A stretch of DNA of 64,000 bases from Sternotherus odoratus (Eukaryota > Chordata > Testudines > Kinosternidae), in the NCBI GenBank assembly GCA_032164245.1, contig JAVMKO010000003.1, positions 68,208,390 through 68,272,389 on the forward strand, in the 5' to 3' direction. The position numbers and the translations under genes were made by a program. Positions 21,911 to 33,540 of the stretch are shown one piece after another; within the stretch, counting starts at the first letter, position 1, and each line of letters starts with the position of its first letter. The notes below the pieces were generated by a model. That model was not told where the DNA came from. It saw only the letters and a program-made list of their open reading frames with translations, and searched no databases.

Positions 21911-24269
21911 CACATGTGTCAAACTCAAGGCCCGCGGGCCACATCCAGCCCGCCATACAATTATATCCGGCCCGCGAAATCGTTTTATATATCTGTTTTT
22001 AATGGCCCTGTGATATGACGCCCCAATAACACACACTACAAATCCCATGATCCAGTGCAATTGCCGCCAACGGCAAGCCGTGGTTCAAGTTCGCGGTCTG
22101 TTGATGTATACAACGCTAATATCAAATCAAAGCTAGACCCCAACAATGGCCAAGAGAAAAATTGATTCTGAAAACCGAGGCTTTCAAAGCCGGTGGGAGA
22201 ATGAGTATATGTTTACTGAAATTGCAGGTAAACCAGTGTGTCTCCTTTGCGGGAGTAATATCGCTGTAATGAAGGAGTATAACCTAAGACGGCACTACGA
22301 GACGAAACATGAGAACAAATTCAAAAACCTGAGCGCAGGACAGAAGCTACAAAAGGTAGAGGAGTTGAAGAAGAATTTGACATCCCAGCAGACGTTTTTC
22401 ACCAAAGCAAAATCACAAAGTGAAGCTGCTGTGAAAGCAAGTTTCATTGTGGCCGAAGAGATCGCCAAATCAGGACGGCCGTTTACCGAGGGGGAATTCG
22501 TAAAGAATTGTATGATGAAAGTGTGCGACGTCCTTTGTCCAGATAAAACGCGAGCGTTTGCAAATGTAAGCCTCAGCAGAAACACTGTTGCTAATCGGGT
22601 TTGTGAGATGGCGACTGATTTGAAAACACAGTTGATTGAAAGAGCAAAAGATTTTGTTGCATACTCCCTTGCCGTGGATGAAACTACTGACGCGACTGAC
22701 ACTGCACAGCTGGCGATATTTATCCGTGGTGTGGATTCCAATTTGTGCGTAACAGAGGAAATACTGGACATTAAATCGATGCACGGGACAACGAAAGGAG
22801 AAGACATCTTTGGAAATGTATTTCAAAGTGTAACCGACATGAAACTGCCGTGGGAAAAACTCGTTGGACTTACAACAGATGGCGCACCTGCTATGTGTGG
22901 TGAAAAAAATGGACTGGTGGGAAGGATGCGCTCAAAGATGCGGGAGGAGAACTGTGCCGGTGAGTTGACAGTGTATCACTGCATCATACACCAGGAATCG
23001 CTGAGTGCTAAAGTCCTAAAAATGGATCATGTGATGAACACTGTAACACGAACCGTCAACTTTATCAGAGCCCACGGTTTAAATCACCGCCAATTCCAGT
23101 CTTTTCTGCGGGAAATAGATAGCGAGTTTGGCGATATGCCATATCATACGGAGGTCCGGTGGCTAAGTCGGGGAAAAGTTCTCAAAAGACACTGAGCTGC
23201 GAGAGGAAATCTGCCAGTTCATGGACAGTAAGGGGAAAGACTGCACAGTTCTGCGGGATGAAAAGTGGAAATGTGAGTTGGCGTTCCTGGCTGACATAAC
23301 GTCGCATCTTAGCGCTTTAAACCTTCAACTCCAGGGACGGGAGCACATAATAACCGATATGCATGATGCAGTGAAGGCATTTCAAGTGAAGCTGCGCTTA
23401 TGGGAGACACAAATGCACCAATGCAACTTGTCTCACTTTCCCTGTTGCCAAGTAATACGGAACCAAGAAAGTGCCACAGTTTTCCCAAATGCCACCTTTG
23501 CTGAAAAACTCAGCGCGCTGCGCACTGAGTTCACACGGCGCTTCAGTGACTTTGAGGCACAGAAAAGTAACTTCGAGCTGCTTCGCAACCCATTTGCAGT
23601 CGATGTGGAAACCGCACCTGTAGAAATGCAGATGGAGCTGATAGAACTGCAATGTAACGGGACACTGAAGGCAAAGTACGACACTGCGGGGCCAGCACAG
23701 TTCACTCGCTTCATTCCTGAAGCGATGCCGCAGCTCCGCCAACATGCGGCTCGAATCCTGTCCATGTTTGGCAGCACATATCTGTGCGAGCAGCTGTTCT
23801 CTGTGATGAAAATTAACAAAACGTCACACAGGAGTCGCCTCACTGATGAACACCTGCAATCGATCCTGAGAATCTTCACAACACAGAACCTAACCCCAAA
23901 CATAAACGAACTTGTTGCAAAGAAAAGACTCCAAGTATCAGGCTCTGACTAAATAGGACAAGAAAATGGAATGTTATGATTTGTTATGATTATACTTTTG
24001 CTTTAAATTCAATTTTTTATTTATATTTTCAGATTTTTTAATATTCCAGCATGTACAGATTTTGAATGTATTGTATTGACAGGATATTTTTTTATGAAGA
24101 GCAAAATATTTTAAGTTGAAATGTATTTATTTTGGAATGATATCCTGTATTTTGGTTCATATTAATGGTTAAAAAACATAAATATTTAGTCTGTTAAATA
24201 AATGGTTATACTGTTCGGCCCGTGAGTTCTGAGTTTTGGCCCCCTGTGCAATTGAGTTTGACACCCCTG
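21911..24269 (+). mobile_element. hAT (Charlie8/GTF2IRD2-type) transposon, near full length
   Basis: The left end CACATGTGTCAAACTCAAGG and right end TTGAGTTTGACACCCCTG are imperfect inverted repeats around 2359 bp. CTCTAGGC lies just outside both ends (21903-21910, 24270-24277), an exact 8-bp duplication. The left terminus is slightly eroded (CACATG against CAGGGG). Inside is one transposase gene on the plus strand (22146-23952) with one visible frame break. Confidence 0.95.
22146..23952 (+). pseudogene. hAT transposase with BED finger, one frameshift
   Basis: The product would be a nuclear DNA-cutting transposase. The first frame starts at ATG 22146 ([14 protein letters not shown]) and runs 349 codons to TGA at 23193-23195; the homologous protein continues in another frame from about 23191 to 23952. 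A BED-type zinc finger lies near residues 32-58 (VCLLCG...RRHYETKH). The catalytic core shows SLAVDETTD (about residue 178) and [12 protein letters not shown], and later the hAT dimerisation block FGSTYLCEQLFSVMKINKT. The layout closely matches the hAT-derived part of mammalian GTF2IRD2 and Charlie8. Combined length (about 600 residues) is normal for the family. The lesion at 23190-23193 is consistent with a short deletion inside a conserved segment. No other stop was seen. Confidence 0.93.
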
Positions 24270-24840
24270 CTCTAGGCACCTGGACCACCCTGATGAGCCC
24301 ACAGCACCCAAATCCCATGCTTAGTCCTCTGCACCCAGAGTCCCTTGCCAAGCCCAACACCCTCCCAGTTGAACCCCAAACACCTTCCTCTTGTCTCCCC
24401 GTAGAGTCACATTGCCTCTGCACTCAGAACCCCCTCAAGAGCCCCTGTGCATCCAAATCCCTCCCCCACCCAGATGCCCCAGTGAGCCCCCACACCCAGA
24501 TTGCACCACACAGAGCCCTCTCACTCCACACCTGGATCCCCCCAAACTTGGAATCTTCCAGGCTGGGCCTGGAGCGCCTGTGGTGTTTCTAGGGCAGGCC
24601 CAGCCCTTGTGCTGTGTCAGAGTCAGGTGCGGCCTCACCGTTGAATCCATGTCTGGGGTGGGGTTGGGGGAGCTTCATAGTGATCTCCCACCTTCGTGCA
24701 GCCAATGGCCTTGTGCTCCCCACCACCATGCTGGAGACTCCACATTTATTTACTGACTAATAAAATTTGCAGAATTTTTAAAAATTGTGCACAGAATTTT
24801 AATTTTTTTGACACAGAAATTGCTCAGGAGTAAAAGATGC

Positions 24841-26140
24841 TGTCCAAGCAGCACTCGCTCTAAACCCATGTGGTAGTAACAACCATACTCAAATACTTCT
24901 GACAAAGACACCCTTATCATTTTTCAACAAGACTGTTTGCCAAGTTTCCCTGTCCAGGACTTTCTTTTTTAAACAAAAGGAATAGTGTTACTCAAACCAT
25001 GTTAAAGATTATCCTTAAAATAGTTGCTTAATATGGATGGAAATGTACTTGTATGGAAACGAGACAAAATAGGCTATACTGTTACCATGTTTGAAAACTG
25101 TTTAACACTACATTACCAGTCATTGTGTCTACAGGAGCTAAAAAAGCTACAAAAGCAAACTACCATGGCTTCTTTGCTATCTCAAACAAATAATTAGCAA
25201 AGATTATTCCAAGAGCTCTGTTGACACTTGTGATGCAACAATAAGATGCTGTAGAAACTCAAGTTGATGTATAAATATAGCCATATTAATTTCAGTCCCA
25301 TTCAAGACATGGTGGGAAAGATTAGCCAAGTTGAAAAAAAACAAATTCAGTATGAATTCTAGGCCAACAAAAAACGTGTAAGAGTGAGGTTAATCATCTA
25401 GTTAAGAAAAGGCAGTCTTACACAGAGTTATTTTAGCAAGCCACACCATGCTCATCACTGAAAAGCATTTATTACCTCAAAAGGAGATCTTAAAATAAAT
25501 ATTTAATAAGCAGAGTGCTTTCAAATACAGTGAATATGCCAAGAGGTCTTTGGACATGTGGTGCTCAGGAATTAAAATAGTTTTCTACACAAGAAAATGA
25601 TAATCAAGATATAACAGACTGTTCATTATTAGTATTTGTGCTGCAGTAGTGGCTTGAGGTCCTCCCCCCGCCCATCTGAGACTGGAATCCCACTGTGCAC
25701 TGAGCAAACAGAACGAAAATCCCTAACCCAAAGAGCTATCTATGTATTTTATTGTTAGTCAACATTATCTTAGAAATGTTGTTTGAGGATGAGTTGTAAT
25801 CACTGTATGGAAATTGTTAATCTGTATCATTATCCTGAATAAAAAAAGTTTTAAAAAATCATCATCTACGTATTGTTAAGAACTCCCTGCCTGCATATTT
25901 CTTAAACTGTCAAGTACCCTGGTAAGCTGTCTGGGAGGTACCTGCTACAGAAAAATGACAAGACTCTTTCAATTTTCCAGACTGAGTGAAAGAAATTTAA
26001 TTTCAGAAAAGCAAGCAGAGGAACCCTAATAAGTAAATACTTAAGTGTTTAATCATCAATCCGAAAGTAATTTAGAAACCGACAAGAATGGGAAAACACT
26101 TTATCCCATGCCACCACCCTTCACTTAGAGATTTATAGAT
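24841..26140. other. No recognisable feature
   Basis: AT-rich intronic sequence without supported features. Confidence 0.5.
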
Positions 26141-26144
26141 AGGG

Positions 26145-26795
26145 CCGTAGCAAATTCACAGCCATGAAAAATGTGTCACGCACTGTGAAATCTGGTCTCC
26201 CCCGTCCCATTTGGTCTTTTATGTGCTTTTACCTTTTACTATAAAGATTTCACGGGGGAGATCAGCATTTCTCAAATTGGGGATCCTGACCCAAAAGGGA
26301 GCTGCAGGGAGGTCACAAGATTATTTTAGGGGGAGTCACGGTAGTACCACCCTTACTTCAGCGTTTCCTTCAGAGCTGGGTGGCTGGAGAGCAGTGGCTG
26401 ACGGCAAGGCATTTAGCTCTGAAGGAAGCACTTCACAGCAGCAGCACAGAAGTAAGGGTGGGAATACCATACCATGTCATCCTTCCTTCCTTCTGCGCTG
26501 CTGCTGATGGTGGCTCTGCCTTCAGAGCTGGGTTCCCAGACAGCAGCCGCTGCTCTCTAGCTGCTCAGCTCCAGTAGCAGTATCAGTAGCAGTGCAGAAG
26601 TAACAGTAGCAGTACTCCAACCCCCTCCCCCCCCAATAAATTTGCAACCCCCCCATCCCCACAACTCTTTTTGGGGGTCAGGACCCATACAATTACAACA
26701 CCATGAAATTTCAGATTCAAATAGCTGAAATAATTAAATTTACCATGAAATTGACCAAAATGGACCGTGAATTTGGTTCGGCCCTATCTATAGGC
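26145..26795. mobile_element. Non-autonomous DNA transposon (GGCCCTATC family), both ends present
   Basis: Starts TAGGGCCGTAGCAAATTCAC and ends GTGAATTTGGTTCGGCCCTA, an imperfect inverted repeat about 30 bp long that extends into TATAGATA/TATCTATA. The interior repeats modules around CAGAGCTGGG and AGAAGTAAGGGTGGGAATACC, related to 1435-2290. A nested part begins near 26262 (ATTTCTCAAATTGGGGATCC), like the hAT-type motif at 28552. No coding capacity; superfamily uncertain. Confidence 0.75.
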
Positions 26796-26977
26796 ACATA
26801 ATCCAGAATGCCTGCTTTTACAAAATTGCTTTAAAAGTGCAGCTGCTCAAATATGAATGAAGTTTTATATCACAAAATAAGATTTTGGTAAGGAGGTACT
26901 TGGAATGTTTGTTTGTAATATACTACAATGGACAGGATGTTGTAGGAAGGATTGTCTTGCCATTACCACACTTGACT

Positions 26978-27405
26978 GAGTCTCAGGAGACATGGGTTAA
27001 ATTCCAGGCTCTCCCAGACTTCCTGGGTGACCTTGTCCAAGTCACTTAATCTCACAGAGTATGTCTTCACTGCAATTAGACATCCACTGCGGGCCCGCGC
27101 CAGCTGACTCAGGCTCACAGGGCTCGGGCTGCAGGGCTGTTTAACAGTAGTGTAGACTTCAGGCTCGAGCAGTGGGCCAAGGTCTGGGGCCCTCCCAGCT
27201 CACAAGGTCTTAAAGCCGAGGCTCTAGCCCAAGCCCAGAAGTCTACACTGCAAACAAACAATCCTGCCGCCTGAGCCCCATGAGTCTGAGTCAGCTGGCA
27301 TGGCCCAGCCATGGGTTTTTAATTGCAGTGTAGACATACCCTCAGTTCCATATCTGTAAAATAGAAATTGATTTCTCTAGCTCACAAGGGTGTTCTAAGA
27401 ATAAA
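26978..27405 (+). mobile_element. MIR-type SINE interrupted by a MITE
   Basis: The left part (CATGGGTTAAATTCCAGGCT, GACCTTGTCCAAGTCACTTA) and the right part (CAGTTCCATATCTGTAAAAT, CACAAGGGTGTTCTAAG) together read as a MIR core in plus orientation. The MITE at 27056-27342 separates them. Confidence 0.8.
27056..27342. mobile_element. Harbinger-like MITE inside a MIR
   Basis: Ends AGAGTATGTCTTCACTGCAA and TTGCAGTGTAGACATACCCT are inverted repeats around about 287 bp. Internal sequence (CAGGCTCACAGGGCTCGGGC) is shared with 5473-5705. No coding capacity. Confidence 0.8.
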
Positions 27406-28327
27406 TTCATTCATTAAATATATAAGAGACACTCAAATACTATGGAAATTGTGGTCATATGAGAAGCTATTACAATAAAACCCTTTACATAAGGGTCTTC
27501 TAGAATACTCAAAACCTCAAGGAACAGAGTTTCAAATAAAGGGAAGAACCAGTCAGAGAGCTTTGTCAAGGCAGTGTACCTAATTTCCAATCTTAGAACA
27601 CAGTGGGATACATTCAGCACTACTGTAAAAAGCTAACCTGACTGCATTATCCTGTACAACCCAGCAAGAGCATAACCCAATTTATGGTAAATTTCAATTA
27701 GCCAGAATTGAAAGTAATTACCACCATTTAGATAAAAGGTTGGTGAGTTCAGATGTGTCAAGTCTTTTTGTTGGGCTATTTTTAGGAAAGGGCTGTGTTC
27801 TTTGATTCTGGCACTGGTAGTTTGCTATGGGGGGTTATAAATTTTTTTAACTTCTGTATGAAATCGTGTATTTCAATCGGCTCTCAGACTTTGGGATGAA
27901 AACTAAAAAACAAAACTCAAAATTATTCAGTATAATCCCAGTTTAAAAAAAAAACACAAATTATATGACTGCATGGACATGAAAGACAGTCCTACCTAAA
28001 AGTCATTGTCACAAAGAACCTTCCTAATAACTTGAAAAGTCTTATGGGGGCTCCAAACCCAAGATTCTATTCTCTCCAGTATGTAGTTCTGAGAGTTAAA
28101 CATACATAAGACAGAGTTAAAGATACATAAGAAGAAGAGACTATGTCTCTACTAGTTCTTAAAATTAAGGTAATGAAATGGGGGCATCCATAACACATTT
28201 GTAGAAAACATGACTTTCACGGCTCAATTTTCAGAGGAGCATCCACAGATCCAGACTTCCATGAGAGTTGAGGTTGCTCACTACCTCTGAAAAAAAGACT
28301 CTAAGCTTCTAGAATCATACTAAACAT
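27406..28327. other. No recognisable feature
   Basis: AT-rich intronic sequence without supported features. Confidence 0.5.
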
Positions 28328-28330
28328 TTA

Positions 28331-29126
28331 GGGTATGGTTAGACTGGCGCTTTGTAGCGCTAAAACCCTCCAGTAGCGCTATAATTATTTTATCCTACAC
28401 ACTATCAAGTGACATTTTGCGCATTTAGTTACCGTTTAAAGCGCAACTATAAAACCACCTCTCCGAGAGTCAGAAGGCTTTTTGCGTATTCCCTGTAGCG
28501 TGTTAGGGCCAGTGTAATCACTCATGTAATGCTATAACGCTATAAGACGGGGTTTCTCAAACTGGGGGTCTTGACCCCCTGGGGGGTCGCCGAGCGCTTA
28601 ACTCCTGCCACCGCAACTCGTTGCGGTGGGGCCAGGGGGGCCGGTGTGCAGCTGGCCGCCCGGCTGTGGCGGGGACGGGGGGCCCGGGCGCACCCGGCCG
28701 CCCGCCCGCGGCGGTGGGGACCCGGCGGCCCGGGCGGGGAGGAGGAGGAGGGGGAGGAGGAGGAGGGGGAGGAGGGGCGACTGGGGGCTGGGGCGCGGCG
28801 TGGGGGGGAACTGGGGCATCCGCGCTTTTTTTTAAAAAAAAAATTCTGCTGCTTTTCGGCGGAGGGGTTGCGGGGAATGCTTGCGGACGGAGCTGTGTGG
28901 AGCCTGTCAGTTTTTGGGAAAAGTCACTGACAGCCTGAACTTGTCTCCCTGCTGAATACTGGGATACCTATCGCGCTACTCTCACTGCCGCCAGAAGCGC
29001 TGCAAATGTGTCCATTCTTTAGCGCTGCAGAGTTTAAATGTGCACAGGCTCTAGCGCAAAACCTATTGCGCTAAATGGAATACGTTACAAACAAACGCGC
29101 TATAATCTTGTAGTCTAGCCATACCC
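28331..29126. mobile_element. Harbinger-type non-autonomous element, TTA duplication
   Basis: Terminal inverted repeats GGGTATGGTTAGACTGGCGC and AGTCTAGCCATACCC flank 796 bp, with TTA outside both ends (28328-28330, 29127-29129), the TWA duplication of the PIF/Harbinger group. Subterminal TAGCGCTATAA-type motifs repeat at both ends. A GC-rich block (28552-28850) sits in the middle. Confidence 0.88.
28552..28850. repeat. GC-rich block with (GGA)n inside the Harbinger element
   Basis: Begins with the hAT-like start GGTTTCTCAAACTGGGGGTC, then CpG-rich sequence and a GGAGGAGGAGG tract at about 28736-28780, ending in a T/A run near 28826. It is probably a separate truncated insertion, but no right end or duplication was found. 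Confidence 0.5.
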
Positions 29127-29129
29127 TTA

Positions 29130-31270
29130 GACAGTTAGTAGAACTACACTTATTTACATCAACTGAGAGTTGGTCCATTGAGGTGTACATAAAAATAGTC
29201 TCAAACCATCAAAAATTTTACCTGCTAACAAAGAATGCCTTAAATGCAAAAGGGTGGGTCATTTAGAACTTGTCTCAGACGTAAGATTGTCTTAATGCAG
29301 TTTCTTGTTATTGATGCTGTTTAATATCAAGGGATCAAGATTTCTCAGTACAAATGACAAAAACAAATATCTGTTCTCCCACTGGAAAACCCAAGAAAAT
29401 TTGACCCATTTCTAAACAAGTATTAATGTATTTCTCTTCTTGTCTTTATGGTGAAGAGCATGTTTTTCTTTCCTTTCCATTTTAGTTTGTGGGTTTTAAA
29501 CATAGACACTGTGTGTCCCTCTCACATGACAGGCTAGTTCTTCAATAATAAACCTGAAAGTGTAGAATTTTGCTCACTATTTTCCATATTGTACACTATG
29601 GGTGACATTAAATTATTTATCAGGAGGTTGTTTATTTATAAATGTTTTGTTTTACACACTTAACTGTAGAAGGTCACATATAAACTAACAAAAAATTCCA
29701 CCCATTACAATTTCCTTTGGGCAAAAAGTCTTTTGTCTAAGTCTAGATCTCATTCCTGGCAAAAACACTAAACTTACACAGCAATGACAAATACAAATGT
29801 TAGTGAGAGAAAAAAAATCAGTCTCATTTTTATTTATTTTTTTAAGATCTGAAATTAAGTATAAAGTTCAGGAGCAACAAACAATGGTGTCCAGTTGCAA
29901 CTGAGCAATTTGGAGAGTGTTCACATTTCCTGAATAGGAAAGGAGCCACTGATTCCACTATGCAACTGCAAATACAGTCGGAAACAGCAGCAGTTTTCAC
30001 CACAGACATGACTGTTAAATTCTGAGTCGATGCTCAAGAATATAACAAGAAACTACCCCAATTCAGATTTGCTTCTAATTTTAAGATGAGCGTATACAGA
30101 AACTATTTGCCAGAAAAACAACTGCTTCATGCTGTTGGCTCCCTATCCTTTTATCTGGCTGTTCTCCAATATCAACTGAGAGATTTCCCTGTTCCAAACG
30201 CTGGTAGCTAGTGAAACATGGGTCGATGAACAAAACACTTTCCTCCTTTGTAAGAGTGTAATGTACCATTATGAGGGAGTCTGTTGATCAACAGAGATCA
30301 ACATAAAATACCTACAATGAACTAGTTTCTTAGACCTTCTACTCCGTTAGATATGTAATCATGTCCCTTGTGTTTAAGCTTCTGAATTAAGAATACCAGG
30401 CTGATCAATGATTATACCTTTACACTGTGTGCCTGGAGAGGGATGCATAAACTTAATGGAAAAGTCCCAATTCTAGCATCTAAACAAAGCCACCAGAGAG
30501 TATAGCTCTTCTTTAAAGCCCATACTAGTAATTTTCAGTACACTAATGAAAGGTTTTAAGCTCCCACTCTACAGCAAAAAAGCCAACCACATTTTATTCA
30601 TGGACTGTAAAACAACTACTGTACTTCAGAACCTGATTTAATCATGGCAATTTCTCTCAAAAGAAGAGTTGTGTTTGAGAAGCAATATGTACCAATAACT
30701 AAACTTGGCAATGCAAGAATAGCTAAGGTGGTTTTATTAAAATACGTTGTTAAATCCAATCTAGTCCAAGCACAGTACATTGGAGGGGGGGGTGGTGGTT
30801 ATGAAAATATTTTACTTTTAAAAGAAATAATCTATATTGTGCGAACACACACAGACCCCATATAGATCAGAGCCCACTGTTTTTGGTGATATAAAAATAT
30901 GACACAGCTCTGGTCAAGGGTGTAGGCATCAGTTGAGCATTGACAAATTCATAGCTGAAAACCAGACCAGCTCATCTGTATGTTAGTATTGTTCAAGATA
31001 GGTGTTAGACTTGTACGGATGTGTTTAGACTCTATAAAATGCTTGTAAATTGCTGCATGTATTAATCTTACTTATAATGTCTTACTTATAATGGCCTGCT
31101 ATAAGTAACGTAAATTTTGCTTTGTAACTGTAAAAATGCCCACCCTGAACTTATAAACTCAGGCAGGAGGATGGTTCTCCACCCATCAAGGACAACTATC
31201 AAAACTAAGTGGGCCACTGTGAAGCATCACTGTATAATAGACTGTGCTAATGGCCCTCTGACACCTGTGA
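29130..31270. other. No recognisable feature
   Basis: AT-rich intronic sequence. No long frame, repeat terminus or RNA gene recognised. Confidence 0.5.
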
Positions 31271-31274
31271 AGGT

Positions 31275-31450
31275 TCTACACAGTAACTCCTCACTTAACA
31301 TCCTACTGCTTAACAAGTTACATTGTTACTCCATTTGGGAACATACTAGTTGAAAGTTGTGCAATGTTTCCTTATAAGGTCATTTGGCTGCCTGCTCTGT
31401 CCACCACTTGTATGATTCTGTGGAAGAGCAGTGACTTTCCAGGGGAGAAT
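31275..31450. mobile_element. Tigger-like MITE fragment
   Basis: CACAGTAACTCCTCACTTAAC and AAGTTGTGCAATGTTTCC match the left part of the element at 32183-34153. No right end is seen. Confidence 0.55.
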
Positions 31451-31699
31451 TGCCCAAGTTGTTCTTCTCTGCCTCCTCCCCCCACTCCCAGCACATCCCC
31501 CTCTGCAAACAGCTGTTTGGCAGCACTCAGGACTTTTGGGGAGGGAGGAAAGGAGGAAGCTGCCCCCCTCCCTGGCAGAGCCACCCAGAATGCACGGGCT
31601 TCAGGGGCTGCAGGGCCCTGGGTTCAGGGGCCCCCGGGGCCCTGGCCTGTAGCTCTAAAGCCCCTTTTCGCAATGCAGTCCTGTGACTTAACCCCTCAT

Positions 31700-31890
31700 T
31701 TAGATGCAACTAGGCCAACAGAAGAATTCTCTGTCAACCTAGCTACCATCTTCTGGAGGGTTGGATTATTTACATTGATGGGAAAACCCCTTTCGTTGAT
31801 GTAGAAAGCATCTATGCTATTGCACTAGCGCGACACAGCTGTAGTACCATTGCTGTGCTGCTTGCAGCAGCTGTAGACATGCCCATAATC
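31700..31890. mobile_element. Decayed Harbinger-type MITE
   Basis: CTCTGTCAACCTAGCTACC...GATGGGAAAACCCC...AGCTGTAGACATGCCCATAA resembles the inner and right part of the Harbinger-type MITEs at 54540 and 57207. The left end is missing. Confidence 0.45.
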
Positions 31891-32791
31891 CTTCAAGATA
31901 TTAACTACAAACAGTGCTTCAATGCATAAAATGTCTCAGAACAGTTCACTTTTAAAATCTGTTCTAATATGTGTATCTGAATTAAGTTTTCTGGAAACTA
32001 CACCATTTAGCATATCAAAATCAGTGACTCCCCATCACTTTTATATGTAGAGTTCTTTAAGATAAAAGATTTTGCGGGTATTCCAAAATTATTAGACCAC
32101 CAGATACATCTCTTTCCTTAAAAATATCTATATCTTATTATTAATACCCATTGATTGTCAGATCACAGTTCCAAGTCAGGTACAGGAACTCCTCATTTGA
32201 ACTCGTCCCGGTTAACGTTGTTTCGTTGCTGATCAATTAGGGAACATGCTCATTTAAAGTTGTGCAATGCTCCCTTCTAACACTGTTTGGAAGCTTTGTC
32301 CACTGCTTGCAGGAGGAGCAGGTCACTGCAGCTAGCTGGTGGGGGCTTGGAACAGGGGTAGACCGGCAGTCCCCCATTAGCTTCCCACTCTCCTAAATTA
32401 TCTGTGCAGCAGCCGCCCAGCAGGCTATCAATTACCAGCAGTTCAGCTGTCCCTTCCCCCACTGCCATGTACTGCTCCTGCCCTCTGCCTTGAAGATGCT
32501 CCCAGGAGCCTCCTTCTGCTGTGCGGGGGGAAGGGGAGAACCAATGTTCAGGTGTCCCCCTCCCCCCTGCTCCTGCACCCTGTTTACCCCTTCTCCACAT
32601 AGAGCAGGCTGGGAACTTGGAGGGAGAGAGACAGAGGGTATGTCTTCACTATAGGACTAGGTCGATTTCCCTTAATTCGATTTCCTAAACTCGACTTCAG
32701 AAAATCGAATCAGTGTGTCCCCACCAGGACAGCAGGTCGACAGTGGTCGACACTGTCTGTCCTAGAACTTTTGCAGGGGTCGACATAGCCC

Positions 32792-32828
32792 GCATTGCAC
32801 TGTGGGTAGGTAGCCCACAGTGCAATGC
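32792..32828. repeat. Perfect short hairpin
   Basis: GCATTGCACTGTGGG pairs with CCCACAGTGCAATGC around a 7-base loop. The same motif is found in decayed form in the other Harbinger-type copies (2500 and 61440). Confidence 0.9.
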
Positions 32829-32998
32829 GTGCCGGACACCACCCTCCCCCGCCCGCCCAAACAGCCCCGCGCCGGACCCCCCGCCCGCCCAAGCAGCCCC
32901 GCGAAACCCCCCGCCCGCCCAAGCATCCCCGCGCCGGACCCCCCGCCCGCCTGAGGGGGGGGGAGAGCCGGCGCCGGGCTGCTTAGGCGAGCTGGGGG

Positions 32999-33540
32999 CT
33001 CTGCGGGGCTGCTCGGGCGGGCGGGGGGGTTCCGGCGCGGGGCTGCTCGGGCGGGTGGGGGGGTTCCGGCGAGGGGCTGCTCGGGCGGGCGGGGGGGTTC
33101 CGGCGCGGGGCTGCTCGGGCGGGCGGGGGGTTCCACGGAGCTGTTTGGGCGGGTGCGGGGTTCCAGCGCGGGGCTGCTCGGGCGGGCGGGGGGGTTCCGG
33201 CGCGGGGCTGCTCGGGCGGGCGGGGGGGGGGTTCCGGCGCGGGGCTGCTCGGGCGGGCGGGGGGGGGTTCCGGCGCGGGGCTGCTCGGGCGGGCGGGGGG
33301 GGGGTTCCGGCGCGGGGCTGCTCGGGCGGGCGGGGGGGGGGGTTCCGGCGCGGGGCTGCTCGGGCGGGCGGGGGGGGGGTTCCGGCGCGGGGCTGCTCGG
33401 GCGGGCGGGGGGGGTTCCGGCGCGGGGCTGCTCGGGCGGGCCGGGGGGTTCACGGAGCTGTTTGGGCGGGTGGGGGGGTCCAGCGCGGTGCTGCTTGGGC
33501 GGGCGGGGGGGTCCGTGGGGCTGCTCGGAGGTCGGAGGCT
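32999..33540. repeat. G-rich minisatellite, about 15-16 units of 33-39 bp
   Basis: The unit reads about GGGGCTGCTCGGGCGGGCG followed by a G run of 6-11 and TTCCGGCGC. Two variant units (GGAGCTGTTTGGGCGGGTG, near 33137 and 33453) bracket a homogeneous block of seven to eight units. Plus strand is rich in G runs suited to quadruplex folding. Open frames on both strands here are artefacts. Confidence 0.93.

Larger units (their letters stand above)
21615..24840. repeat. C-rich degenerate tandem array split by a hAT insertion
   Basis: Degenerate C-rich units of roughly 30 bp (around CCCAGAGCCCCACACCCAAA) run from about 21615 to 21902 and resume at 24278 to about 24560, on either side of the hAT element. 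The right side ends in an AT-rich tail (about 24740-24840, TAATAAAATTTGCAGAATTT) that I recall as the end of a dispersed repeat. The array thus predates the hAT insertion. Confidence 0.65.

Noticed and set aside
32999..33540. CRISPR-like regular repeats
   Set aside because: Units are contiguous with no unique spacers, and the genome is vertebrate; this is a minisatellite.
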